The notes below the pieces were generated by a model that worked only from the letters and a program-made list of their open reading frames with translations, was not told where the DNA came from and made no database searches. Position numbers and translations under genes: made by a program. Of a stretch of DNA of 64,000 nucleotides, positions 23,822 to 37,578 are shown in pieces. The number at the start of each line of letters is the position of its first letter. The stretch's first letter is position 1. Origin of the DNA: Multifurca ochricompacta (Eukaryota; Basidiomycota; Agaricomycetes; Russulales; Russulaceae); the NCBI GenBank assembly GCA_022496185.1, contig WTXG01000004.1, forward strand, positions 744,001 to 808,000, written 5' to 3'.

Positions 23822-25795
23822 ATTCGAGGGTGATTGACTTTCCGTCCTGTAGGTATGTTTGGTCGGTGTCGGTCTGCACATTCGCTATCCTTTGCTACAT
23901 TATTCTGACTGATGCGCTAGTATAATCCACGGTCTAAACGATTTTTTTCTAGACCACTCCTCAATGACACATAGCCGTAAATATACATTTATACATATAC
24001 AACCTGTACAATGACGGGCGCAGCAAGATTGCCTCATTCTCATTTAAGCCTTGCCCAATGGTTCCTCGTCTTCGTCTTGTCTTGCTGCATTCATTGCGCC
24101 CCTCGGTCATCCGCGGCTCAATTGAAAAAAAATACGCATTGCGAGTCCCACAGATTTCCTTCCAATCCTTCTGATGCTGTTTGCGCCGCCCCGCGCTGCT
24201 GCCTACCTATTTATTGATCTATGGATTCTCGCATCTCGTGCGTGTGCCATAATGCGGGAGCAATCCAAAAGATCACACGGGAAACGGCAATGCGTCGCTC
24301 ACTTGACAGGTGTGTCGTGACGCCGCTAGATTCGTATATGGCTTCCTTGACCTTGGCTATCACCCGTCTAATGCCACGCATTACCCCACGCATCGAGAAT
24401 TTGCTATAACTGAACTTTGCCTAGTTTGTTCACCATCGTGTACACTGATACGCCCTTGAACTTGGGTTTGGGATATTGGTTCTACCAATGCTGCCCACAG
24501 GAGTGTCAGGCATCTATCCGCGCATGATACCTTTGGTCCATGCATCTTATAGTGTTTAAATCTGATCCCTAACTTATCAATTTGCCCTTCCCTTCGGCTC
24601 TCCGACAAAACACTTTCAGGAGGTAGTCGAGTCCCGGGCTCGAAGGTGTTTTTGAACCACTGAAATGCATTCTTGTCTGATGCTAGATCCGGACTAGAAG
24701 CCCTTGTCACCACTATCAGGTATGTTGAAAGTTGTAGTTCAGCACACGCAACTGGTCGCAGGGCATCCACCACATCCGAAGGTATACCACCCGATAAAGT
24801 GGCCTAACTTACATGCATGATACAGGATATGAAGGTAGGTACGCGCCGTCAAGTTCTCTCCCTTGGAGACCTTATTTATGAATGTGCTAACCGAAAAAGT
24901 AACCATTAATCTCTCCCCATTTTACCCGCAACCCGGTGCTCGCAAAATAATTTAGTTGAAGAAAACTATCAGCAGCCCAGAGGACGACCAGGCGTCTTTC
25001 GCCGTTGGCTGCGGTATACCGCGTACGCAATAAGTCAGTGGTCTTCCCGTGGCCGATTGAGTGCCAACCGGTCTCGGTGGGGCCACTCCCATTTGTGTCG
25101 AATTGAAGACGTGCGACGCGCGGCTGGTCCTCAAACCCTCCCCCCGATGGCATAGACCGCACATCATTAGAGCCGAACGGCAGGGAACAATACCGCGACG
25201 TTGACGATCATCCATCCAGTACTGAGTTGGCTAGCGAGCGAGCGCTGGCTGGACTCACTTCCCATTGGTCGCGTCCGCGTCCGCGACAGCGGAGACATGC
25301 AGTCTTAAAGCTGATATCTCGAGGATGCCTTCCGTTGTCGGGGGTTGATCCGGGCGGGGCAAGCTCAAGCTCAAGACTGCAGATTCCACTAAACCCAGAC
25401 TATTCTTGAGCGCGATTTATACCATAACCTGATAAAGTTGTGGTTTACAGGCCAAATTCAAAGTTCAAGGAGGTATGGGTATGATATACCAATCCATGAC
25501 TTGGAATGAGTAGAATAGTTCGAACTTCTTCGCCCTATTAATTTCGTTCTACAGTAGGTATATGGGACACTCAGACATCTGCGTTGCAACACTATTTCAC
25601 TCTACAGCGAACAGGTTATCACGATGCATACAAATGCATCGTACCATTAATGACACAAACATTCGGCTCCCATAAAATTACACTACTCATAGATATTTCC
25701 AAAAGCAAGAAAAAAAAAAAGGATTCATCTACTTCCCTTCACAACCAGCTGTGACTGGGTTTATTTTTACGAGAAGGCTCTTCGCCATCATCTCG
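23822..25795. other. 2 kb interval with one doubtful minus-strand gene
   Basis: Downstream of ERV1 and downstream of glycerol kinase. Apart from the doubtful frames listed separately at 24381-25215, no coding signal was seen. An A12 run near 25709 and AT-rich sequence mark the glycerol kinase 3' flank. Confidence 0.4.
24381..25215 (-). CDS. doubtful hypothetical protein, possibly two exons or decayed
   Basis: Two minus-strand open frames, at 24887-25162 and 24381-24773, look compositionally protein-like (DLLRTRYTAANGERRLVVLW; NAFQWFKNTFEPGTRLPPES) and could be exons of one gene. I recognise no family, signal peptide or membrane segment, and no confident splice pair joins them. It may be a lineage-specific gene, a pseudogene or chance. 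Low confidence. Confidence 0.2.
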
Positions 25796-27860
<2,065 letters not shown>

Positions 27861-28428
27861 GATTCTTTGTCTCTTAAGTCTGGGATGGTTGTGGGGGTTA
27901 CACAGAAAGGGGAAATGGGGAAAGAAGCGGGGTAGATTGGGCGCTGTTCGAGTTCATTTCGCGGTTATTTGAGGTGCAGATGGATGGGATGGATCATATG
28001 ATTATTTGTCTCCGTCAGTGTCTCCACTGACGCTCAGCTCGGAAAACGAAGTTGATCGGTTCTGCGCCCCCGCCAATTTGTTCCTCTTTCTTGATGGCCC
28101 ACCCAGCGTTTTTTACCCCCGAATATTACCACTACCACGTGTCAATCGTTACTAGTGACCGTGCCTTCAATTGTACCACGAGGGAGCGCCGCCGTTTGTG
28201 AAAAAGTGGAGGCATGTGGGACCACGGGGTCGCGATGTTCGGATTCGGACGTTAATAGTTTGATAGTTGATTCGGATGAAAGAGCGGGGGCCTGCGATGT
28301 TGGAGATGGAGGTGGGGGTGGAGGTGGAGGGAGTGAGCTAATCCCCGGGGATCTGATCTCCCTCTGCTCTGGCTATGGCTATGTCTAAACGATCTAATCT
28401 CTTCTCCTGACTCCCGTAATTTGAAAAC
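27861..28428. promoter_or_regulatory. shared divergent promoter region of glycerol kinase and PRO2
   Basis: 568 bp between two start codons facing away from each other. It contains a TTTTTTACCCC stretch near 28110, a GGAGGTGGGGGTGGAGGTGG purine-rich run near 28308 and a pyrimidine-rich leader just before the PRO2 ATG (context GAAAACATGT). No specific operator could be assigned. Confidence 0.45.
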
Positions 28429-30089
28429 ATGTCTACAAGTGCAAGTGCAGAGGCCATCGCTCAAATCGCCAAGGCAGCTTTCGAGACCTCTCAACTAGTG
28501 AATTCCGCAGACAGAACTCGCGCGTTGCATGAAATTCGCAAAGAGCTCGAAGCAAACAAGGTGTCCATTTTGAGGGCCAATGGCGAGGACATGACAGTGT
28601 GTCTCCGTCTCCCTCCTTCCCTCCCCCTGTGTGCTGTGTGAAAAGCCGCTGAACGTTAAAGAGAACAGAATGCGGAGGCAGAGGCAGTCGCGGGGCGTCT
28701 CTCGTCTTCTCTCGTAAATCGTCTCGACCTACGTACAGGCGAAAAATGGGACACCATGCTCCAAGGTGTAACGGACATTGCTGCGCTACAAGACCCCACC
28801 GGCGTGGTTTCCTACGCTCGTGAACTGCACAACGACCTCGAGCTCTACCGCGTCTCCTGCCCTATCGGCGTGCTCCTCGTCATATTCGAGGCACGTCCGG
28901 AGGTCATCGTTAACATCGCCGCTCTGGCGCTCAAATCTGGTGCGTTGACCCCTCCTTGTTCTTCCCATTCCCTCGAGGGGGCGGGGGAGTATAGTCAGTA
29001 TAGAGCGAGAGCTCACATGAGACACTTGGTCCAAAAAGGCAACGCAGCGATCCTCAAAGGCGGCAAGGAGTCCGCACGTACTACCGCCGAACTGACACGC
29101 ACAATCCAAACCGCCCTGGCGCGGACAGCGCTTCCTGGGACATTCATACAGACCGTGGAGACCCGCGCCGAGGTTGCGGCGTTGCTCGCACAGGATCGAT
29201 ATATCGACTTGGTCATCCCGCGAGGGAGCAATGAGCTCGTGCGCGAGATCCAACACAGCACAAGGATAGCGTCATGGGCCACGCAGACGGACTTTGTACG
29301 ATTTACCTGGATGAGTCCGCTGACCGGGACAAGGCTAGGCGCCTCGTCGTGGACGCAAAGGTATAACCGTTCCACTTCTTTCAATGGCCACGCTTGATCG
29401 TGCTACTCTTTCTGAACCCGCTGTCGCTCATCTGTTTTCATATACAGACAGACTACCCCGCAGGATGTAACGCTGTGGAGACCCTCCTCGTCCATGAAAG
29501 TTTACTCCAGACGATCTGGCTCGACGTGGCGAATGCATTGCTCGCGGCCAACGTGAAACTGCTCTGTGATGAACCCACAATCGCTGCACTCATATCTCCA
29601 GCCAGCCACGGGGGATCGCCTCTGACCACCACCGTTATTCCAAAACTCACGACGCACGTGTCGCCTGCGACACCGAAAGCATACGATACGGAACATCTCT
29701 CGCTCACTCTTGCCGTGCGCGCCGTGCCCTCTCTCGCCGTTGCCATAGCGCACATCAACGAACACGGCTCACATCACACAGACTGTATCGTCACCGAGTC
29801 AGCCGCAGCTGGCAGCACGTTCGTGCGTGGGGTCGACTCAGCGGGCGTGTTCATCAACGCGAGCACGCGATTTGCGGACGGTTTCCGCTATGGCTTTGGC
29901 GCAGAAGTGGGCATCAGCACAGGGCGAATCCACGCGCGCGGACCCGTCGGACTTGAGGGACTCGTGACGTACAAGTACGTTTTGAGAAGCAAGGGGGAGG
30001 AGGGACATATCGTGGGAGAGTTCGGGAGGGGGCCAGGAAAGAAACAATACACGCACCAGCCCATCCAAAGAAATGAGCTGCCTTTCTGA
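28429..30089 (+). CDS. PRO2: gamma-glutamyl phosphate reductase (proline biosynthesis)
   Basis: Second enzyme of proline synthesis: NADPH-dependent reduction of glutamyl-5-phosphate to the semialdehyde, cytosolic. It starts MSTSASAEAIAQIAKAAFE and contains ALHEIRKELEANKVSILRAN, SSLVNRLDLRTGEKWDTMLQ, CPIGVLLVIFEARPEVIVN (typical ProA P.GV..VI.E.RP.V), GNAAILKGGKE, YIDLVIPRGSNELVREIQ and the active-site region TDYPAGCNAVETLLVHESLL, whose cysteine is the expected nucleophile. It ends GHIVGEFGRGPGKKQYTHQP at the stop at 30089. Introns lie after GEDMT, after KS and after VVDAK. One base is missing at 29269-29271: STRI should continue VMGHADGLCTIYLDES, which is found in the next frame. The remaining exons are intact. 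The length of about 455 residues fits. Confidence 0.9.
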
Positions 30090-30215
30090 AGGGGTGACAG
30101 GCGAGAGGTAAGAGATAAGAGGTATAGCGCAGTATAATGTAAGTATATATCAGAGAGAGCATGTATGGCGTCAAAATACAAGGCCCGGTCTTCGGAGTAT
30201 TCATGATAAACCCCC

Positions 30216-31826
30216 TCATGGTGTGGAGTTGTCTTGCAAACGGGCTTTCTTATCTAGTGGTGTTTGTGCCTCCTCATCCTCCGCTTTTCGCTTCTCGGCG
30301 ACACTGCTTGCATCAAGTACAGGTGCCTTCTTTTTCTTTTTTACGACCATTGACGTGAGGTCATTTACTGGCAGATCCTGACGCACCACGGGCGCGGCGT
30401 TAAGCTCGCGGTCAAGCGCCCGCTGTACCAACTCCGGTGCAGACAGCCCGCCATCGCGTTCGTCGTTAGGTGCAGACTTTAACTCGTCCACCTGGAACAA
30501 TGCGTCGGTGTTAGTTTATGCGCGCAAGGGAGCGGGAACGGGAAAAGAAGGGAAACGACCAGACTTGCCTTGAGCGCGAGATCCTGCTTCAGCTCGCCCA
30601 GTTCTTTAATTTCGACCTCTATTTGTGTCTTGCTCCAATTCTGCACCAATTCCTCCGGGACCAGTACAACTTGCTTTCCCTTCCCCTTTCCTTTTTCGTC
30701 TGAGGGTTCAGGTAAAGAGGCCGTGAGGCCAGCCTGCAATTCAGTAAGACGCCCTTCTATGCTTTCCAGGGCACGCTGTGCATGATAAATGGCATCTGCA
30801 AGGCGTCCCGCGGTGAGGTCGAGCGCGATGCTGAGCTTATAATGAGCCTCAGCGAGCTGGCGTGACGACAGCGGGAGTAGTTCCGTCTTTAATGCAAGGC
30901 CAGAGCTGTAATCATTGATCGCCTGGTCAAATTTCTCTGACGATCGGTCAGAAGGTTCAGTGCACACAACAAAAGGGTGAAGCGAAACGGAGCAGAACGC
31001 ACCGGTCTCGAGTGAAATGTCACCCAGCGCGATGAACGTGTCTGCCACTTTGAGCCGCACCTCATCATCCCCGTCCATTCGTTTCTCGTAAATTGCGCGC
31101 GCGAGTTCAAGTACCTCCCACGCGGCATTGAAATCATCCTCGGGTTCCGCTTCGTCCTCACCCTCGTCTCCTTCCCCATCGTCATCACCTTCTTCACCCT
31201 CCTCCACGTTTGACTTGGCCGCCTCAGCGAACAAGTCGACTGCGGGATCATCCTCTTCGTCTTCTACGTCTCCCGAGAACGACAAGATCTTATTGCCATT
31301 CGGCGCGGGCTCTGCGCGTGGGCCAACGCGTTCGTTTTGAAAACAAACATCCTATTAGACAGGAGGGGAAAGTACAGGGCCTCACGGCGTTGGCGCACCT
31401 TCTGCTGTGGCACCATCTTGTGGCTGCTGGTCCTTACCGAGAACCGAGTTCTGCACGATGGCGTTTTCGAGTAGGGCCTTTCCATACGCAAAGTAAACAT
31501 CTGCCATCTCTGGCGCGTCTTCCCCATGTGTATTGGATCTACATTAGCGTTCATTAAGGTTCAGGGAATGGTGGGTTAATGGGGAGAACGCGGGTCAGGG
31601 TGGAGGTAACAGGGGGAGTACGAACAAGAGTTCGAGTGCGGTGGCATAGTGCTCAACCGCCGATTCGTACTTGCGCAACGCGAAGGCCCGCTTCGCGTGA
31701 TCAAGCGCGTCGTTGAGGGTCGCGGGAGGATTGGTAGTTGATTGAGGTTGTTGCTGACTACAAATGAAGCCTTCTGAATGATATAAAATGAAGACGCGAT
31801 AAAAAGCAAAAGACCTACGCTGACAT
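30216..31826 (-). CDS. NASP/Sim3-type histone H3 chaperone with SHNi-TPR
   Basis: Nuclear TPR chaperone of the NASP/Sim3/Hif1 group, which escorts H3 (including CENP-A in fission yeast). I place the start at 31826 because ATGTCAGC splices through a GTAGGT...TTTGTAG intron to give MSAQQQPQSTTNPPATLNDA. TPR-like repeats follow: ALDHAKRAFALRKYESAVEH; a second with APEMADVYFAYGKALLENA; a long acidic insertion (AKSNVEEGEEGDDDGEGDEG) of the kind that interrupts TPR2 in this family; NAAWEVLELARAIYEKR; and the SHNi-type AEAHYKLSIALDLTAGRLAD. A coiled coil (VEIKELGELKQDLALK) and a basic tail (VVKKKKKAPVLD, KRKAEDEEAQTPLDKKARLQ), likely a nuclear localisation signal, finish the protein at 30216. It is tail-to-tail with PRO2, 126 bp apart. 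Confidence 0.82.
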
Positions 31827-32183
31827 GACAGAGACTGTGGTGGTACAATTCGAAGGAGTTCAGTGGCTCTAAGCACAAAGCGCGTCCAGACAAAGTATAA
31901 TCTTCCCGCGTAGTTTACAAAAAATGACATATCAACATAATTCCCCATCACAGCACTACTTCAAATGAGAACCGTACGAGGTATGAGTATGACTAGTCCC
32001 ACTATCTTCCGAGTATAATGGTCGGCCTACTCAAAGCAAAAATGACACGTACAAGATACACATCGTTGCAGGCGTTAAGAGAATAGTTAAGGCAAAGTGA
32101 GTAGGAAGGGGGGAGAGAGGCTCGCAAAAAAGAAGAATGGAGGGGAAGAGGGTAATTAAAAAAGGTGAAATGAGTGGGTAAGT
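31827..32183. other. spacer between the AP180 3' end and the NASP promoter
   Basis: 357 bp with no gene. It holds the NASP upstream region and the AP180 3' flank, which has an A-rich run (AATTAAAAAAGG) near 32155. Confidence 0.5.
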
Positions 32184-35100
32184 CTAGATCAACGGCGCCG
32201 CACCGTTTTGCTGCTTCGACGCGTCCGCCTGCGCCCCTCCAAAAAAGCCCTGACCAAACGGCGACGCGCCAGTGGGCTGCGAAAACAAGGCTGCACCCGC
32301 ACCTGCACCAGTGTTAGACACGTTAAATCCAGGGAAGGCACCAGAGCCAGGCGCTAACATTGACGCGCGGAATGGGTTTGCCACGCCGATGCCCGTTGCC
32401 TGTGGACGTAACCCGACACCGAGTGAGGAACCGTTAAGTGCCGTGAGCCCATCTGATCGCGCGCCGGCCGTAGAAAAACCAGTCGGTTGCACACTGAGAC
32501 CAAAACTTCCACCGAGGCCAGGCCCACCACCACTCACACCTACTATTCCTGTCCCGGAAGCGGGAGATGATCCACCACTGAGACTGGCGCCAAGGCCCAC
32601 TCCGGCAGGTGTAGCGCCCCCCCCAGTACCGACAGCACCGGCTGGTGGATACCCTGCATATGGACCGCCCTCGAGCGCGGGCGTCGTCGGCGCGGACTGC
32701 GGGATCGGCGGCAGTGTCTCGAGCAATGACGCGCCGAACGACGATGTCGGCTTGAACGCCTTAATCCCTGCGTTGAATCCTGTTGTCTGTGGGCGTAGTG
32801 GCGCGCCAGTCGGCTGACTGGACAATGCCGTACTGGCTGTGGGCAGTCCACTAGGCGAGTTGGAAAGCAGATCGGAGAACGTAGACACAGTGGCCGTAGT
32901 GGTTGAAGCGCTCGCGGGGGTTGAGGAGGTCGTGCTCGAACCCACGGAAGTGAGTGTTGACGCCGTGAGCTGGGGTACCTGTGCACCGCTTCCACCACTG
33001 GCGATGAACGACGACGCAACACTTGCGAAGGTGCTCCCAGGCAAGCCTGTTGGTTGGGGCCTGACCTGCGCAGGGTTCTGTGAGTGCAGTTGGGGTTGAA
33101 CTGTGCTGCTAGCAAGCTCGAAGAGTGTGGGAGCACGAGGAACGGGTGGGGGTGATGGGGCTTTGGGAACGCCGAACGGGTTGCGTGAACCGGTTTGGTG
33201 CGGTTTGAGTGGCTGTAATGGCGGGGAGGAGGGCTTCGTTTGTGTAAGAGGTGTGGAGGCCGGGCGTGCAGGGACAGAGGATACAGGGGCGCTGCATTAA
33301 ACAAAGAGGTGGGCACGGGCGCCGCCGCATTGGGAACGTTCTGGCTGGGAGGAGCAAAGGAAAACGGTTGAGAGACAGACCGAGGCTGAGCAGGGAAAGG
33401 GCCCAAGTTAAAAGATGGTAATGGGCTTGAGTTTGCAGCATTTGAGACTGAATTGTGGTTTAGTCCCACGAATGGATTTCCGATCGTTGCGGGAGGGAAT
33501 GTATTTGTCATTTGCCCAGAGACAGGGAAAGGATTCGTTGGGTGTGTTGTCGGGAAGGGGTTCGTTCCCGGGAAGACATTCTGCACCGAAAATGGGTTGG
33601 CGCCTGTTGGTACTGGTTGCAGTTGATTCACCTGGCTGAACGGTGAGAAGCCAGTAGCTTGTGGAGCCAGGGTACTTGTGCGGAAAGGATTTGCCCTGTC
33701 GTCTGTGGCTGAAGGAAACCAGTGGGCATGGCTTGAAGTGTGGGGAAAGGGTTCGTAGGCTGTTGAAGGGCCCCAGGTACAGCTGTAATTTGAGGCTGCA
33801 AGAAACCTGTTGGTTGAGATTGGACTTGTATTTGTGGGAAGGGGTTTGTTGAGGCGCCAGAACTACCCGCGGCATTGAAGGGGTTGTAAACTGATTGTTG
33901 CTGGAATTGGCCAGATGTGGGGCTAAGAATAAAATTGGTGAAATTAAAAGTAACTATCTAGAAATAATGCATACCTTCCAGTTTGAGAATTAAAGATAGT
34001 TGTCTGTTCATCCTCGATTGCTGTGAAAAGTCTGTCAAGGCCTTTGTCGTCTCGGCTTTCGGTGTCTCCTTCGAAGATCCACCAGGGTTAGCTGTCGCTG
34101 GGTTGGATGATGCTTACGCAGGAGTATCATGTGAGCGGTATAACTTGACGGTTCGAGCTGAGGTAGTGCTCACCCTTTTCTACCTTCTTCTGGTTGGACC
34201 GGCCGTTCTTCAGGTTCCTATCCGCGGCATCTTTGTTTGCCCTGTACTCGATCCTGTTCTGCTCAAAATTCGGGTCGTTCAAATACTCCTCCAAAGCACC
34301 CACGAGGGAGACGGGGGCCTGTGCATATATCATGAGTAAAACTTTAATTATAAGACATCGTAGATATTACGTGTTTTAGGTTCGGGATGGGTACATTGAG
34401 GAGGTTTTGAAGCTTCTTTGCCACGCCAAGAAACTCGACTACGTACATCGCCTGTTTGCAAAAATGCTGGTAGATAGCGAGGGCTTGTTCGGCGTCAATG
34501 TACGACATTTCAAAGTAGTGTTCTGATGGAGTTGGGTATCAGCGAGACATGCTACTGATAAGCCCGACTGCGCTTACCTAGCACGTTGATAACGCCTTCG
34601 TTGACAGCCTGGAAAAGGGTGAGAAGATCTTTGACAAGCATCCGGAGTGCTAAAACAGTCAGCTCATCCTCCAGGTCATCGAGGTAAAACTGACCAAAAA
34701 TAGGTAAGTCAAACAAGAAAGGGTCCCTCAGGAGGAGATTCAGATTGAAAGCTTACTCTGCATTCCACAAGTACATCCATTACCTTCTGGACCACCTTGG
34801 TCTCTCTGAGTAGGCCCTTTTCCACTGTCATAACGCGGAGTTTGCGGCCCATGATTGTCTTACTCCTTGATGGGGCACCAGAAGATTGGAGCTTGCGCGC
34901 ATCATCTTCAAGAGGGTGTCGGCGTGCATCCTCCTGGAGTGACATGGATAAACGCATGTCACGATTTGTCTCTGACTGGACGCGAATAGCATCATGCTTC
35001 AGGTCTCGGTAGGCACGTATGCGCGCGTCAAGATACAGGGCATAATGCTGGAGATTTTTGGGTGCGTTGTAACCTGGACGGAGTGGGTGAGCAGGTTCGG

Positions 35101-35545
35101 TCTGACATGGGGAAACCTGGGATGAAGAGCAAATGCAGAGTACATACCCTCCCATTGACCGCCAGCCACGTTCTTTAGCCGTAAAACTTCGGAAGAAGAC
35201 AAATATCGAAGTACGTTGTCTGTCGAACCATTCCGAATCATAGTATGTAGGACGATGAGAGCCTTGAACACCACCTGAATGCCGGTCAGCCATTAGCGGT
35301 TCGGTGGACTAAGGGATAAGCTAACTATAGAGTTTGGCTCTCTAAAGCGGGGCGAGAGTGCTCTGCAGACATCGTGAATGGCACCGTCTTCGGACCATGT
35401 CGCAGCAATGATGGGGTCGATGTACTGTTGGCAGAGGGAGGAGGTGAATCATTGGGCGCACCAAGATGGGTGTGCTGACCTTCGATTTGGGAGCTGTAGG
35501 CTTTGGTTTGCATGCGTTTTTAACCACCTTTTCGAATGAAGACAT
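32184..35545 (-). CDS. AP180/CALM-type clathrin adaptor with ANTH domain and NPF repeats
   Basis: Endocytic adaptor that binds PtdIns(4,5)P2 through an ANTH domain and recruits clathrin and EH-domain proteins. The start at 35545 gives MSSFEKVVKNACKPKPTAPK; its lysines match the lipid-binding K-rich loop of ANTH. Then come YIDPIIAATWSEDGAIHDVC, REPNSIVVFKALIVLHTMIR, KNLQHYALYLDARIRAYRDL, FYLDDLEDELTVLALRMLVK, LFQAVNEGVINVLEHYFEMS, YIDAEQALAIYQHFCKQAMY and VSLVGALEEYLNDPNFEQNR, a typical ANTH end. The long C-terminal half is rich in Q, P, S and G and carries many NPF motifs (TNPFP, ANPFR, GNPFV), the EH-domain ligand. Single-base losses occur at 34026-34029 (A4 run) and 33286-33289 (G4 run). 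The protein ends GAQADASKQQNGAAPLI at 32184. Confidence 0.88.
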
Positions 35546-37578
35546 TTGTGACTTTGCCTCCTTTGTCGACGACGTCCGAGATGACGCGTAAAGGAGCTGA
35601 AAGCTCAATAATTGTCCGTCGCCAGTCGCCAGTCGGCTTCGGCTCTTCGGGTTCTGCCTTTTTCCCTTTTATGGGATCTCATTCCTTTGTCTGTAGCCTC
35701 TGCCACGCAGAGGCACTGGCACAAAGGGCTTAGCATAACATCGTCAGTTCACGTTCACTCTACTATTGTATTATATCAAATATCTCGTTTTTTTCAGGTA
35801 CACATACTTTCGCGCCTCTTCAAGTTGATGTTTTTCAACGTCCATGGCGCGGCCGAATGGCGTCCTAATAGACAGTAAGCTCAAGGCTCAAGCTTTCACA
35901 CTTAAGAGAAGGCCTTCATGCTGGACAAGCAGCGTCGATACCACCCACGGATTGTTAAACTATTAGCAGATCCGAGGACTATCTCGAGGTCAAGTGCTTC
36001 AGTGAGATTGTCTAGATGACCAATTTGGCTCGATGCTCTTTTAAAGGGTCGCGGTGTGCCTGTGCCAGGATAGCGATTATGGTTTAGTCATATCAGGGAT
36101 TGAAAGCTAAGGGTGTTTCTCAATAGCGTCTTGTCGGCCAACGGGCAGAAATGTCGACTCCCTTATAACTTCCCATCCCTGAAATGTCATTCGAGAGTGT
36201 GGTCGTCGATTTTGACGCACTCTAGGTGGTTTCAAAAAAATGACGCCTGGAAGATGCGCACACGACGCCTCAGTCCTCAGTGTGTGACCCCTCCTTCCTT
36301 CCCATTTCTAGTTTCCGGTGAGTGGCGAGGCTTGCGCATGTGCTTTCACGTTTTTCGTCCGGCGGAAGTCTAACAGAGGGGTCAACCCAAAGCTTTGATG
36401 AGCTTATATATCTCAATATCCAATATATCAAACAACTCCAGGAGGAATTGATTCCGATGACCACGAATTTCACAAATTCATCCATACGGCATGGCGACAG
36501 GCAACAGGCAGAAGGTGGGGAACGGCAAGGGCTATTAAATAATAAATATACATATACGAAAAGGAATGTAATGCCTGGGCGTGGAGACAGGAATCAGGAA
36601 TCATTCCATGAATGAATGCGAATTGCGAGAGTGTTGATGAGGTGTCGCAGAAATGGAGCCCGCGCGACACGGAATCAGAAGCAAGTCTATTAATTGGACC
36701 CCGCAGAAGCTGGCTGGCCTGGTGGTAGGCGAAAGATTCAAGTTGCATGTTGACGCGAGGAACGTGCGCCCGCCACTACCACCACCGCCACCCCCTCCCC
36801 GCTGTGGATAGCCTTTTTGCTGAACGTAAGAGCGCAGCCCCAATGATTCATGATCATCGGGACATTTGAAAGACCAAGATCAGTTAAATCGGTTTGATCC
36901 TTCCAGACCCACCAGACCGAACCGAAATTTCTTGAATCCTCCCTCCTCCTTTCACCTTGCTCCACCTCTACTTTTTACCACTGCACTGTAAGTGGGGCTC
37001 TGTTCAACTTATCCTCCTTGAACATTTCCCGAAATTACGGCATCAACCGAATGGCCTAGGCTTCATACGTACCGTACCGACGACGGTCACGAGGTATCGA
37101 TTGGTTTGTCTGAGTTTCCTCTTCTGTCGGAGATGAACGAGTTTTCTTAACTTTTGGGCCAAGAAGGTGCGAATGTCCCACTATCAAGGCTCAACTAAAT
37201 GATTGGATAACTCTACGCACGTTTGCGAAACGAATACATAAAACACACTTCACTAGCGCTAGACGTAAGATATGGTGCTCTTTTCCCTTCGGACTAGTCT
37301 GAGAAAATGAAATACAATCTCTATAAAAATGAAATTGGCCCAGATTTTTTCTCAACCGATTCGATTATTAGATGGTGGAGGTGGAGGTCGAGGGTCGAGG
37401 TCGAGGAACGGCCGGCCCCTTCTGATCGTCTGACCCCATAAGGAACCGGATAGTTACCCCAGGTTCCAGGTGGAGAAGGTGCGGACCGGGATAATGTATA
37501 TTTTATTCACGACTTCTCTCAAACTGGGGAGATGATCTCAACCGTTTCTCAAGTTCCTTCTCTTTCTCGACATCCATC
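35546..37578. other. 2 kb intergenic interval with a possible CYSTM-like remnant
   Basis: Lies between divergent genes. The minus strand near 36770-36835 reads RSYVQQKGYPQRGGGGGGGS, which resembles the QQ.YPQ-glycine stretch that precedes the cysteine cluster of small fungal CYSTM membrane proteins, but no cysteine cluster follows in any frame. No other coding signal was seen. Near 37376 there is a GGTGGAGGTCGAGGGTCGAG purine-rich repeat in the promoter of the next gene. Confidence 0.3.

Noticed and set aside
27861..30089. Divergent glycerol kinase and PRO2 as a metabolic cluster
   Set aside because: The pathways are unrelated; a shared short spacer is common in compact fungal genomes and is not evidence of co-function.
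32272..32817. 181-residue plus-strand frame rich in P and A
   Set aside because: Antisense shadow of the low-complexity AP180 tail.
32543..33631. 362-residue minus-strand open frame
   Set aside because: Only its first third (NPF-rich) is real AP180. The rest is the wrong frame after the lost base at 33286-33289; the true continuation is the 32184-33044 frame.
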